A stretch of 64,000 nucleotides of DNA from positions 37,562 to 101,561 of the forward strand of contig NZ_FOAO01000018.1 of the NCBI RefSeq assembly GCF_900109665.1, given 5' to 3'. This stretch comes from Blastococcus sp. DSM 46786 (GTDB taxonomy: Bacteria; Actinomycetota; Actinomycetes; Mycobacteriales; Geodermatophilaceae). Positions 29,903 through 39,003 of this stretch are shown piece by piece. The position numbers and the translations under genes were made by a program. Each line of letters opens with the position of its first letter. Position 1 is the first letter of the stretch. The notes beneath the pieces are model-generated. The model was not told where the DNA came from and made no database searches. It worked only from the letters and a program-made list of their open reading frames with translations.

Positions 29903-29998
29903 TGGCGGAGGCGGACGGGAATCGAACCCGCCTGGCCGAGATGCTCGGCCACGTCGGCTTTAGAGGCCGCGGGGGCCACCAGACACCCTGACGCCTCC
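29903..29998 (-). tRNA. selC: tRNA-Sec with CUA anticodon (reads UAG)
   Basis: Read on the minus strand from GGAGGCGT at 29998, this is a selenocysteine tRNA: 8-position acceptor arm, a long variable arm (TGGCCGAG/CTCGGCCA, perfect 8 bp, 3-nt loop), the T arm GCGGG-TTCGATT-CCCGT and a discriminator G with encoded CCA (29903-29905). The anticodon loop is CTCTAAA closed by CGGC/GCCG, so positions 34-36 are C-T-A, not the normal TCA. It should decode UAG. Imperfections are a T-C mismatch at the last acceptor pair, one T-C mismatch in the six-pair D stem and a G-A pair at 27/43. It is 30 bp upstream of selA. A UAG-reading tRNA-Sec is known from Geodermatophilus and Blastococcus. Confidence 0.93.
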
Positions 29999-30015
29999 GC
30001 CCGGCAGCCTACGGG

Positions 30016-30633
30016 GTGGAACTGTCGGAGGTCGGTGCCGGCATCCGCGGCGTGAACCGCACCGAGCCCCGCACCCCCGCCACGCTGCCGCCGGTCGCTC
30101 TCACGCCCGAGGAAGCGGCCGCCGTCGCCGCCGCGCTGGCCGCCCGGCCCGAGGGCCCCTACGCGGAGGCGGGCCGGACCGCGCTGGAGAAGGTGCTGAC
30201 GGCGCTGGAGCCGGACCCGGCCCAGCGCGCGCGGCTGCTGGCGAGCAGCCGCCGGCTGGCCGCCGAGGCCGCGCGCGACGCCGAGGTGCGCCGCCGCGTG
30301 GAGCAGGGGCTCACCGAACGGCGGGTGCTCGTGCTGGGGTACCGCGACCGCGAGGGCCGCTGGTCGGAGCGGGCCGTGGAGCCGCAGCTGCTGGTCCGCG
30401 CCGGCACCCACGAGTTCCTGCTGGCCTGGTGCCGGGAGCGCCAGGAGCTGCGCTGGTTCCGGGAGGACCGCATCGGCGCCGCCGAGGTCACCGGCGAGCC
30501 CGCGCCCCGGCGCGACCTGGCCGGCGTCGGCGCGCCGCCCTCGGCCGGGCACCCGGCCGGGCGGAAGCTGCCCCGCACCCCGCCGCCCCCGGCGCCACCC
30601 CGGCTCCGGGTGCTCCCCGGCGGCCGGGCCTAG
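30016..30633 (+). CDS. WYL-domain protein next to selD
   Basis: About 205 residues from GTG 30016; GTG 30052 is an alternative and no clear Shine-Dalgarno decides. The middle contains a WYL-type segment (RRVLVLGYRDREGRWSERAVEPQLLVRAGTHEFLLAWCRE, about 105-145, quoted in part: LGYRDREGRW). WYL domains sense ligands or nucleic acids in bacterial regulators. There is no visible DNA-binding domain in the Ala/Glu-rich N-terminus, and the C-terminal 45 residues are Pro/Arg-rich. It starts 18 bp from the tRNA-Sec gene on the other strand and ends in TAG 10 bp before selD, so a link to selenium metabolism is possible from context only. Confidence 0.7.
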   Translation: MELSEVGAGIRGVNRTEPRTPATLPPVALTPEEAAAVAAALAARPEGPYAEAGRTALEKVLTALEPDPAQRARLLASSRRLAAEAARDAEVRRRVEQGLTERRVLVLGYRDREGRWSERAVEPQLLVRAGTHEFLLAWCRERQELRWFREDRIGAAEVTGEPAPRRDLAGVGAPPSAGHPAGRKLPRTPPPPAPPRLRVLPGGRA

Positions 30634-30643
30634 ATTCGGGCCC

Positions 30644-31638
<995 letters not shown>

Positions 31639-31651
<13 letters not shown>

Positions 31652-31730
31652 CAGCCCCGGGAGCATGCAGCGAGGCGCGAACCGGGGCGCGGAAGCGGAT
31701 CCGAGCCGTCGTCCGCTGACAGCCCCGGGA
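31639..31730. repeat. 24-bp direct repeat spanning the selD stop
   Basis: The 24 bases at 31639-31662, which include the selD stop and end in ACAGCCCCGGGA, are repeated exactly at 31707-31730, 68 bp later. The gap before the next gene (31652-31869) otherwise shows nothing recognisable. Confidence 0.75.
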
Positions 31731-31869
31731 CGGCGTGTCGCGGACGGCACGCCGGAGAGCGGTGCGGCACCGCGCGAGAACCGCTCCCACGGGCCGCCGG
31801 GGTCGTGCCACCGTCCCGCCAGGTCGGACGCGACGGAGCGCCCGACGGCGACCCGGCAGGGAGGACGAC

Positions 31870-32445
31870 GTGGCGGTGCGGACGGCGGCACGGACGGCAC
31901 TGGCGGCAGGAATGGCGGCCACGGCCGTGTGGGGCGGGGCAGGAGTGGCCGTGGCGGCCGCTCCCGGTGGAGCCGTGGGCGACCCCACCTGGCGGGCCAA
32001 CGCCATCTTCGTGGACGACGGCTCGGTCGTCGACCTGACCGTCGCGGAGGCCGCGGCCGCCAGGGCCACGGTAACCGTGGGCCTGTACCTCGACGGGTGG
32101 GAGTGCACCGTGGACGGCCAGCCGGCGGTCGCCGACGTCGTCCGCCTGGAGTCGGCCCGTGTCGTGGGGACGGTCGGCTACGCCTGCTCGGAGGCGACGG
32201 GCGGTGGCGAGGGGCTGATGCCCGCCACGCTGGAGGGCACGGTGGCCCTCGACGTGACCTGGACCGGAGTCGGTGACCCGGCCGCGCAGCCGCTGTTCGA
32301 CGGCGCCGTCGGTCGCTACGTCGTCCGGGACGCCGAGGTCGCCGCGACGGTGTCGGTGACCGGTGGCCTGTCGGCCGCCCCGGAGGGGAACTTCGGCCAC
32401 CTGGCCCGCGAGTCGACCGTCATCCCTCCCGGCCGCCTCCGCTGA
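31870..32445 (+). CDS. Secreted protein of unknown function
   Basis: About 191 residues from GTG 31870, preceded by GGGAGGAC. An N-terminal signal peptide (RTAARTALAAGMAATAVWGG ... AVAAA) suggests Sec export without a lipobox. The mature part is a compact, beta-rich-looking domain with two Cys (WECTVDG and GYACSEAT) that may form a disulfide. No family was recognised. Similar small exported proteins are common in actinobacteria. It is followed by an oxidoreductase gene 57 bp away. Confidence 0.6.
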   Translation: MAVRTAARTALAAGMAATAVWGGAGVAVAAAPGGAVGDPTWRANAIFVDDGSVVDLTVAEAAAARATVTVGLYLDGWECTVDGQPAVADVVRLESARVVGTVGYACSEATGGGEGLMPATLEGTVALDVTWTGVGDPAAQPLFDGAVGRYVVRDAEVAATVSVTGGLSAAPEGNFGHLARESTVIPPGRLR

Positions 32446-32502
32446 CCGCGGTGGAACCGGCCCGGAGGACACCGGCACGCGTCCTCGGCTAGGTTCGCCG
32501 TC

Positions 32503-33468
32503 ATGCTGGCTGCCTTCGTCTCCACCCCCGCCCCGAAGGACCCGCTCTCCGTGCTGGAGATCGGTGAGCGCCCCGAGCCCGAGGTCCCCGACGGCTGGAC
32601 GACGATCCAGGTCAAGGCGGTGTCGCTGAACCACCACGACCTGTTCAGCCTGCAGGGCATCGGCCTGCCCGCCGAGCGGATGCCGATGATCCTCGGCACC
32701 GACGCCGCCGGCATCGACGAGGACGGCAACGAGGTCGTCGTCCACGGCGTCATCTCCACGCCCGACTGGATGGGCGACGAGACGCTCGACCCCAAGCGGT
32801 CGCTGCTGTCGGAGGTGCACCAGGGCTCGATGGCGGAGAAGGTCGCCGTCCCCCGGCGCAACCTGCTGCCCAAGCCGGCCGAGCTCTCCTTCGCCGAGGC
32901 CGCCTGCCTGCCCACCGCGTGGCTGACCGCCTACCGGATGCTGTTCGTGAAGTCCGGGCTGCGCCCGGGTCAGACCGTCCTCGTGCAGGGCGCCAGCGGC
33001 GGGGTGGCGACGGCGCTCATCGTGCTCGGCCGCGCCGCCGGCTACCGCATGTGGGTGACCGGCCGCAGCGAGGAGAAGCGGGCCGCCGCCCTCGCGCTGG
33101 GCGCCGAGCAGGCGTTCGAGAGCGGCGCCCGGCTGCCCGAACGGGTCGACGGGGTCATGGAGACCGTCGGCGAGGCCACCTGGAGCCACAGCATCAAGTC
33201 GCTGAAGCCCGGCGGCGTGCTCGTCACCTCCGGCGCCACCACCGGCTTCAACCCCGGCGCGGAGCTCAACCGCGTCTTCTTCACCCAGCTGTCGGTCATC
33301 GGGTCGACCATGGGCACGAAGTCCGAGCTCGAGGCGCTGATCCGGATGTGCGCCGTCACCGGCGTCCGCCCGCAGATCGACGTCGAGCTGCCGCTGGCGG
33401 AGGCCCGCGAGGGCTTCGCGCGGATGCTCGAGGGCCGCACCAACGGGAAGATCGTCTTCACGCTCTGA
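32503..33468 (+). CDS. Zinc-binding-type alcohol dehydrogenase / quinone oxidoreductase family protein
   Basis: The 321-residue medium-chain dehydrogenase/reductase has a GroES-like N-terminal domain (VKAVSLNHHDLFSLQGIG near residue 45) and a Rossmann domain with GQTVLVQGASGGVATALIVLG (about 160-180) for NAD(P)H binding. LGTDAAGIDEDGNEVV is also typical. The structural-zinc Cys cluster is not evident, so it probably belongs to the zinc-free quinone oxidoreductase branch. Substrate unknown. It is followed by a long palindrome and the convergent gdx gene. Confidence 0.85.
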   Translation: MLAAFVSTPAPKDPLSVLEIGERPEPEVPDGWTTIQVKAVSLNHHDLFSLQGIGLPAERMPMILGTDAAGIDEDGNEVVVHGVISTPDWMGDETLDPKRSLLSEVHQGSMAEKVAVPRRNLLPKPAELSFAEAACLPTAWLTAYRMLFVKSGLRPGQTVLVQGASGGVATALIVLGRAAGYRMWVTGRSEEKRAAALALGAEQAFESGARLPERVDGVMETVGEATWSHSIKSLKPGGVLVTSGATTGFNPGAELNRVFFTQLSVIGSTMGTKSELEALIRMCAVTGVRPQIDVELPLAEAREGFARMLEGRTNGKIVFTL

Positions 33469-33477
33469 GGCGAGCAA

Positions 33478-33532
33478 CGGTGTGCGCGAACGCGCAGTTC
33501 TCGGTGGAGGAACGGCGCGTTCGCGCACACCG
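33478..33532. terminator. 17-bp perfect hairpin between convergent oxidoreductase and gdx genes
   Basis: CGGTGTGCGCGAACGCG (33478-33494) is the exact reverse complement of 33516-33532. Inside the 21-nt loop GTTC (33497-33500) can pair with GAAC (33510-33513). It fills the entire 64-bp convergent junction and is a good bidirectional terminator candidate. Confidence 0.75.
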
Positions 33533-33847
33533 TCAGCTCACGACCTTGAGCCCGACGACGCAGCCGACGATGCCGGCCAGCAGCAGCACCCGCACCAGCG
33601 AGACCGGCTCCGCGCCGGTGACCATCGCGTAGACGACCGTGAGCACGGCGCCGATGCCCACCCACACGGCGTAGGCGGTGCCCAGCGGCAGCTCCCGCAT
33701 GGCGAAGGCGAGCCCGCCCATGCTCAGGACCAGCGCGACGCCGAAGACCACCGAGGGCACCAGCCGGGTGAAGCCGTGGGAACGGTCGAGCGCCGCCGCC
33801 CACACCGCTTCCAGCACCCCGGACAGCACCAGCACCAACCACGACAT
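33533..33847 (-). CDS. gdx: SMR-family guanidinium exporter Gdx (SugE-type)
   Basis: The 104-residue four-helix SMR transporter begins MSWLVLVLSGVLEAVWAAAL, with the membrane-embedded Glu of helix 1, and continues DRSHGFTRLVPS, the SugE/Gdx signature rather than EmrE. Gdx proteins are guanidinium/proton antiporters. The assignment is supported by the guanidine-III riboswitch ending 14 nt upstream of the ATG at 33847. AGAGGAG directly after the riboswitch is the ribosome-binding site, so control is probably at translation initiation. Confidence 0.93.
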   Translation of the reverse strand: MSWLVLVLSGVLEAVWAAALDRSHGFTRLVPSVVFGVALVLSMGGLAFAMRELPLGTAYAVWVGIGAVLTVVYAMVTGAEPVSLVRVLLLAGIVGCVVGLKVVS

Positions 33848-33860
33848 CGCGGGCTCCTCT

Positions 33861-33904
33861 GGCGCCGTCTTGTCGCACACCGGGTACGGCACCGCTCGTC
33901 CGGG
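33861..33904 (-). ncRNA. Guanidine-III riboswitch (ykkC-III) upstream of gdx
   Basis: On the minus strand the element begins CCCGGACGAGCGGTGCCGTA, followed by CCCGG and then GACAAGACGGCGCC. This matches the conserved guanidine-III core: CCGGACGAG, GCCGTACCCGG and GACAAGACGGCGC. The CCGG/CCGG and GCCGT/ACGGC pairings form the pseudoknotted fold. It ends next to the AGAGGAG ribosome-binding site of gdx. Free guanidinium should switch on expression. Confidence 0.93.
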
Positions 33905-33937
33905 AGCCGGAAGGGCTCCCCTCCACCATGGCACATG

Positions 33938-35686
33938 TCAGCGGACGTGCGCCGTGCCCCTCACCGGAGCACCGCGCAGGAGGACCAGGGCCGCCACCGC
34001 GGCCAGCCCGGCCGCGACCGCGGCACCGGCGAACACGGTGTGCAGCTGGGTGAGCACCGCCGCCTCGGTGGCGGCGTCGTAGGCCGCACAGTCGGCCGGG
34101 CTCGTGGGGCACAGCTCCATGGGGGTGCCGATCGCCGCCACCTCGGCGGTGAACCGGCGCAGCGCGACGGCGGTGAGCAGCGACAACCCGGCCAGCATGC
34201 CGACGGTGCGCGCCACGACGGCCAGCGAGCTCGCGCTCCCGTGCACCCGCGGCGGCGTGACCGCCAGCAGCACCGCGTTCACCGGCGCGATGGCGAGCCC
34301 GAAACCGAGGCCCGCGGCGACCAGGACGACGGTGGACCACGCGCCGTCCAGGGCCCGCTCGTCCCACCCGGTCATCGCGACGAAGGCGGCCGCCGACACG
34401 GCCATCCCGGCGCCGGCGACGACCCGGGGGGCGACCACCCGGCACAGCCAGCCCCCGGCCACCGCACCCACCGGCACGGCGACCAGCAGCCGCAGGAGCA
34501 CCAGCGCCGCCCCCAGCTGGTCGCCCGGCGTCGTGGTCGCCCGGGCGAACAGCGGGACGTCGACGAGCGCGGCGACCAGCGCGGCACCCACGAACAGGCT
34601 GACCAGCAGCGCCCCCCACGCCCCGACCGGCCGGAGCGCCGCGAGCGGCAGCACCGGCTCCGCGGTGCGCCGCTCGTGCAGCACGAAGAGGGCCCCGGCG
34701 ACGACGGCCAGCGGCACGAGCACCCACCCGTGCGCGACCACCTCGCGGGCCGGGTCGGCGGCGGCGAAGGCCCACACCAGGGCGCCCAGCGAGACGACGG
34801 CCAGCAGCGAGCCGACGACGTCCACCTCCCGTGCCAGCCGGCCGAATCCGCGCAGCGGCAGCACCGCGCCCGCGGGGTGCTGCAGGCTGCGTGCGACCAG
34901 GAGCACCGCCAGCAGGACGGTGGCCAGCAGCAGAGGCGCCGTCCACGCCGCGCCGTCGAGCAGCGGTACGTAGAGCAGGCCGAGGGTGACGTCCTCGGCG
35001 AGCGCGGGCGGCTCGGCGAGCAGCAGCCCCAGCGCGGTGGCGGCCAGCGCGGCGAGCACCAGCGCGGCCGAATCCGGTCGCCGGACCTGCCCGGTGACGA
35101 CGACGCCGGCGGCCAGTGCCACCCCGAGCAGCAGGTTGAGCCAGAAGATCGCGCGCCAGTCGGCGACGGCGAGCACCGCCGCGCCGGCCAGCGGGCCGAG
35201 GACCGCACCCGCCTCCTGCACGGCGCCCACGACGCCGAGCGGGACCGCCCGGCGCTCGGGTGGCCACCGGTCGGCGACCAGCGCGAGCGTGGCGGGCACC
35301 AGGCCACCCGCGCCGATCCCCTGCAGCCCGCGGCCGGCCACGGCGGGGCCCAGCGTCTCCGCCGTCGCCGTCAGCAGCGAGCCGAGGGCGAACAGCAGCA
35401 GGCAGCCGATGAGCACCGGTGCCCGCCCGCGCAGGTCGGCGAGCCGGCCCAGCAGCGGCAGTGTCGCGGTGTAGCCGAGCAGGAAGCCGCCAACGATGGG
35501 GGTCGCCTTCTGCAGCTCGTCCAGCCCCACCCCGACCCCGGTGAGGATGTCGGGCAGGGCCAGGACGACGACGTAGGTGTCGGCGGCCGTGACCAGCACG
35601 GCGAGGGTGGCGAGGACGATCGCGGCGGCCCCGGGGACCGCCCCGGCGCCGGCCTCAGCCGGTGGCCGGTGCGGTGATCTCGACAT
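33938..35686 (-). CDS. MFS drug/lipid exporter, DHA2-like 14-TM (P55-like)
   Basis: The 582-residue major-facilitator protein has about 14 hydrophobic segments. MFS motif A is seen in GRLADLRGRAPVLIG near residue 80 and the antiporter motif C region in GAVQEAGAVLGPLAGA near 155. The start ATG 35686 overlaps the end of the LprG-like gene by 32 bp. The pair lipoprotein + DHA2 MFS corresponds to lprG-Rv1410c (P55) in mycobacteria, which moves triacylglycerides and some drugs to the cell surface. That role is inferred from the pairing. Confidence 0.88.
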   Translation of the reverse strand: MSRSPHRPPAEAGAGAVPGAAAIVLATLAVLVTAADTYVVVLALPDILTGVGVGLDELQKATPIVGGFLLGYTATLPLLGRLADLRGRAPVLIGCLLLFALGSLLTATAETLGPAVAGRGLQGIGAGGLVPATLALVADRWPPERRAVPLGVVGAVQEAGAVLGPLAGAAVLAVADWRAIFWLNLLLGVALAAGVVVTGQVRRPDSAALVLAALAATALGLLLAEPPALAEDVTLGLLYVPLLDGAAWTAPLLLATVLLAVLLVARSLQHPAGAVLPLRGFGRLAREVDVVGSLLAVVSLGALVWAFAAADPAREVVAHGWVLVPLAVVAGALFVLHERRTAEPVLPLAALRPVGAWGALLVSLFVGAALVAALVDVPLFARATTTPGDQLGAALVLLRLLVAVPVGAVAGGWLCRVVAPRVVAGAGMAVSAAAFVAMTGWDERALDGAWSTVVLVAAGLGFGLAIAPVNAVLLAVTPPRVHGSASSLAVVARTVGMLAGLSLLTAVALRRFTAEVAAIGTPMELCPTSPADCAAYDAATEAAVLTQLHTVFAGAAVAAGLAAVAALVLLRGAPVRGTAHVR

Positions 35687-36359
35687 CGGCCCCGAAGTCG
35701 CTGAGCTCGAGGGTGTAGGTGGCGTCGGTGCCGGCCTCGAAGAAGGGGCCGGTCAGCTCGGCGCGGCGCAGCTCACCGCCGTCGGTGGCGATGGAGAACC
35801 TGGCCTGCACGGGCTGGGACGGGTCCTGGCTGGTGAGGATCTGCTGCACCAGGTCGCCGGGCAGCTCGGCGGTCACCTCGCGGACGACCGTGCCGTCCAC
35901 CCGCCGCTCCTCCCCCAGCTCGGCCGACTCCGCCTCGACGAGCAGCTGCGAGATGCCGGTCTCTGGGTCGAGCAGCGCACCGGGGTCACCGATGCCGAAC
36001 TGCGCGGGGTCGATGACGCTGAAGCCGCTGGTGAAGGGCAGCTGGGCGTAGACGGTGCCGTCGACCGAGACGACCTCGAGGTCGAGGCTCGACCCGAGCG
36101 CCAGCACCTGCAGCGTCCCGTCGAAGGACGCCGGCCGGGCGATGTCGCCTTCCCCGCCGACCAGCACGGTGCCGCTGCTCGGCGCCCCCTCGCTGCCCAG
36201 CACGAAGTGCGCGCTCTCCGCCTCGTCGAGGGTCCGCTTGGCCCGCTCGAGCAGGGCGTCCGCCGACTCGGCGGGCTCGTCGGAGCCGCAGGCGGCGAGC
36301 ACCGGGCCGGCGAGCAGCGCCAGCGCGAGCAGCGGCACGGCCGTCCGGCGCAGCAGCAT
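35655..36359 (-). CDS. lprG: LppX/LprAFG family lipoprotein (LprG-like)
   Basis: The 234-residue lipoprotein starts at ATG 36359 with GGGAGGAC upstream. Its signal peptide ends in VLAAC (Cys24). The rest matches the LppX_LprAFG beta-sandwich family, with SADALLERAKRTLDEAESAHF at the start and a C-terminal ELSDFGADVEITAP. Family members carry lipids in a hydrophobic cavity; LprG transfers triacylated glycolipids. It directly precedes and overlaps the MFS exporter gene, as in lprG-P55. Confidence 0.88.
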   Translation of the reverse strand: MLLRRTAVPLLALALLAGPVLAACGSDEPAESADALLERAKRTLDEAESAHFVLGSEGAPSSGTVLVGGEGDIARPASFDGTLQVLALGSSLDLEVVSVDGTVYAQLPFTSGFSVIDPAQFGIGDPGALLDPETGISQLLVEAESAELGEERRVDGTVVREVTAELPGDLVQQILTSQDPSQPVQARFSIATDGGELRRAELTGPFFEAGTDATYTLELSDFGADVEITAPATG

Positions 36360-36498
36360 GACGTCCTCCCGTCGCGGCGGGACTCCCCCGGCCGTCGCGG
36401 CGGACACTAGCGCGCCGATCTCCTCAGCCGGCGATGGCGCGGGCCTCGGTGCTCGCAGCGGCCACCGGCCTGCTACTGGACGTCGCCGTCCACGCCGC

Positions 36499-38349
36499 TC
36501 ACTTCGGCTTGGCCGACGCGGTGGACTCGTTGGTGGAGAGCGCGGCGACGAAGGCCTCCTGGGGGACCTCGACGCGGCCGACCATCTTCATCCGCTTCTT
36601 GCCCTCCTTCTGCTTCTCCAGCAGCTTCCGCTTGCGGGTGATGTCACCGCCGTAGCACTTGGCGAGGACGTCCTTGCGGATGGCGCGCACCGTCTCGCGG
36701 GCGATGACCCGGGAACCGACGGCGGCCTGGATCGGCACCTCGAACTGCTGCCGCGGGATCAGCTCGCGGAGCTTGCCGGCCATCATCACGCCGTAGCTGT
36801 AGGCCTTGTCCTTGTGCACGATCGCGCTGAACGCGTCGACGGCCTCGCCCTGCAGCAGGATGTCCACCTTGACCAGCGAGGACTCCTGCTCACCGGCCTC
36901 CTGGTAGTCCAGCGAGGCGTAGCCGCGGGTGCGGGACTTCAGCGCGTCGAAGAAGTCGAAGATGATCTCGCCGAGCGGCAGCGTGTAGCGCAGCTCGACC
37001 CGGGACTCGCTCAGGTAGTCCATCCCGCCGAGCTGGCCGCGCCGGCCCTGGCAGAGCTCCATGATCGCGCCGGTGTAGTCGCTGGGCGCGATGATGGTGG
37101 CGTTGACGATCGGCTCGAAGACCTTGTCGATCTTGCCTTCGGGCCAGTCGCTGGGGTTGGTCACCGTGTGCTCGGTGCCGTCTTCCATGATCACGCGGTA
37201 GACGACGTTGGGCGCCGTCGAGATCAGGCTGATGCCCGCCTCGCGCTCCAGCCGCTCGCGCACGATCTCCAGGTGCAGCAGGCCCAGGAAGCCGACGCGG
37301 AAGCCGAAGCCCAGGGCCGCCGAGGTCTCGGGCTCGTAGGTGAGGGCGGCGTCGTTGAGCAGCAGCTTGTCCAGCGCCTCGCGCAGCAGCGGGTACTCGC
37401 TGCCGTCGATCGGGTAGAGGCCGGAGTAGACCATCGGGCGGGGGTCGCGGTAGCCACCGATCGACTCCGTCGCGGGCTTGTGCTGCAGCGTGACGGTGTC
37501 GCCGACGCGAGACTGGCGGACGTCCTTCACACCGGTGATGAAGTAGCCGACCTCGCCGACACCGAGCGAGTCCACCGGCTTGGGCTCGGGCGAGATGACG
37601 CCGATCTCCAGCAGCTCGTGCGTGGCGCCGGTGGACATCATCTTGATCCGCTCGCGGGCGGCGATGCGGCCGTCGACGACGCGGACGTAGGTGATGACGC
37701 CGCGGTAGATGTCGTAGACCGAGTCGAAGATCATCGCCCGCGCCGGCCCCTCGGCGACGCCGGTCGGTGCCGGGATGTCGGTGACGATGCGGTCCAGCAG
37801 CTCCGGGACGCCGACGCCGGTCTTGCCGCTGACCCGCAGGACGTCGTCGGGGTCGCAGCCGATGATGTGCGCGATCTCCGCGGCGTACTTCTCCGGCTGG
37901 GCGGCGGGCAGGTCGATCTTGTTCAGGACCGGGATGATCGTGAGGTCGTTCTCCAGCGCCAGGTACAGGTTGGCCAGCGTCTGGGCCTCGATCCCCTGCG
38001 CGGCGTCGACCAGCAGCACCGCGCCCTCGCAGGCGGCCAGCGACCGGGACACCTCGTAGGTGAAGTCGACGTGGCCCGGGGTGTCGATCATGTCCAGCAC
38101 GAACTCGGTGCTGGTGTCCGCGCCGCTGCGCGGGGTCCAGGGCAGCCGGACGTTCTGCGCCTTGATGGTGATGCCGCGCTCGCGCTCGATGTCCATGCGG
38201 TCCAGGTACTGGGCGCGCATGTTGCGGCCCTCGACGATTCCGGTGACTTCCAGCATCCGGTCGGCCAGCGTCGACTTGCCGTGGTCGATGTGGGCGATGA
38301 TGCAGAAGTTCCGGATGCGGGCCGGATCGGTGGCAGCAGGAGTCGTCAC
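36499..38349 (-). CDS. lepA: Elongation factor 4 (LepA)
   Basis: About 616 residues from GTG 38349 ([20 protein letters not shown]). The GTPase G1 motif is AHIDHGKST, then [30 protein letters not shown] and NKIDLPAA. The LepA-specific C-terminal domain is present near the end ([22 protein letters not shown]). LepA is a ribosome-associated GTPase that helps initiation and 30S biogenesis and can back-translocate ribosomes. It is divergent from rpsT across 210 bp, an arrangement shared with other actinobacteria. Confidence 0.97.
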   Translation of the reverse strand: MTTPAATDPARIRNFCIIAHIDHGKSTLADRMLEVTGIVEGRNMRAQYLDRMDIERERGITIKAQNVRLPWTPRSGADTSTEFVLDMIDTPGHVDFTYEVSRSLAACEGAVLLVDAAQGIEAQTLANLYLALENDLTIIPVLNKIDLPAAQPEKYAAEIAHIIGCDPDDVLRVSGKTGVGVPELLDRIVTDIPAPTGVAEGPARAMIFDSVYDIYRGVITYVRVVDGRIAARERIKMMSTGATHELLEIGVISPEPKPVDSLGVGEVGYFITGVKDVRQSRVGDTVTLQHKPATESIGGYRDPRPMVYSGLYPIDGSEYPLLREALDKLLLNDAALTYEPETSAALGFGFRVGFLGLLHLEIVRERLEREAGISLISTAPNVVYRVIMEDGTEHTVTNPSDWPEGKIDKVFEPIVNATIIAPSDYTGAIMELCQGRRGQLGGMDYLSESRVELRYTLPLGEIIFDFFDALKSRTRGYASLDYQEAGEQESSLVKVDILLQGEAVDAFSAIVHKDKAYSYGVMMAGKLRELIPRQQFEVPIQAAVGSRVIARETVRAIRKDVLAKCYGGDITRKRKLLEKQKEGKKRMKMVGRVEVPQEAFVAALSTNESTASAKPK

Positions 38350-38442
38350 AGTGCCGCCATCGTCCCACGTCCGCGCCCCGGGTCGTAGGCGGGCGCGGTC
38401 GCCGGGTCGCGCGAGGTGTGCGGGACGTCGCCGGACGGCGGG

Positions 38443-38472
38443 TTGGGGTGGCCGACGGGACGCTGGTATCTT
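38443..38472 (+). promoter_or_regulatory. Candidate sigma-70-type promoter for rpsT
   Basis: TTGGGG (38443-38448) and TATCTT (38467-38472) are separated by 18 nt, about 90 bp upstream of the rpsT start. This is the only AT-containing -10-like hexamer in the lepA-rpsT divergent gap. Confidence 0.4.
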
Positions 38473-38559
38473 TGCAGGCCGGTCCTGTGGCGCACACCGC
38501 CCGGACGCACGAACGACTGTCAGAAGTACTCCCTCCTGTCGAGACACCGAGGCTCACGC

Positions 38560-38820
38560 GTGGCGAACATCAAGTCCCAGATGAAGCGGATCAAGACCAA
38601 CGAGAAGGCGCGCCAGCGCAACGTTGCCGTCAAGTCCGCCCTGAAGACGGCCGTCCGGCGGGTGCGCACCGCCGCCGAGTCGGGGGACGCCGCGGCTGCG
38701 ACCGCTGCCTACCAGGCCGCCGCCAAGCAGCTGGACAAGGCCGCCAGCAAGGGCGTCATCCACAAGAACCAGGCCGCCAACCGCAAGTCGGGTCTGGCGA
38801 AGCTCACCACCGGCCTCTGA
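38560..38820 (+). CDS. rpsT: 30S ribosomal protein S20
   Basis: The 86-residue basic protein starts at GTG 38560 with GAGG seven nt upstream. It shows the S20 sequence [20 protein letters not shown] at the N-terminus and [20 protein letters not shown] at the C-terminus. S20 binds 16S rRNA in the 30S body. It is one of the few plus-strand genes in this stretch and is followed by a strong terminator hairpin. Confidence 0.98.
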   Translation: MANIKSQMKRIKTNEKARQRNVAVKSALKTAVRRVRTAAESGDAAAATAAYQAAAKQLDKAASKGVIHKNQAANRKSGLAKLTTGL

Positions 38821-38849
38821 CCGGCCCGCGTCCACCCGGGCGCGCTCGA

Positions 38850-38887
38850 CGACGAGCCCCCTCCCCTCGTGGGACGGGGGCTCGTCG
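38850..38887 (+). terminator. Terminator hairpin after rpsT
   Basis: CGACGAGCCCCC (38850-38861) pairs perfectly with GGGGGCTCGTCG (38876-38887) around a 14-nt loop, 30 bp after the rpsT stop. It is followed by CGTTCC, with no U-run. Confidence 0.8.
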
Positions 38888-39003
38888 CGTTCCTGCCCGT
38901 CACAGCGCCGTCCCGCTGCCCTGAAGGAGTGCCCGTGGCCTCCCCAGGGACGCCGCTTCCTCGTCCTGCACGGGGGCGCTCAGCCGGACGCGGCCGTGCC
39001 GGA

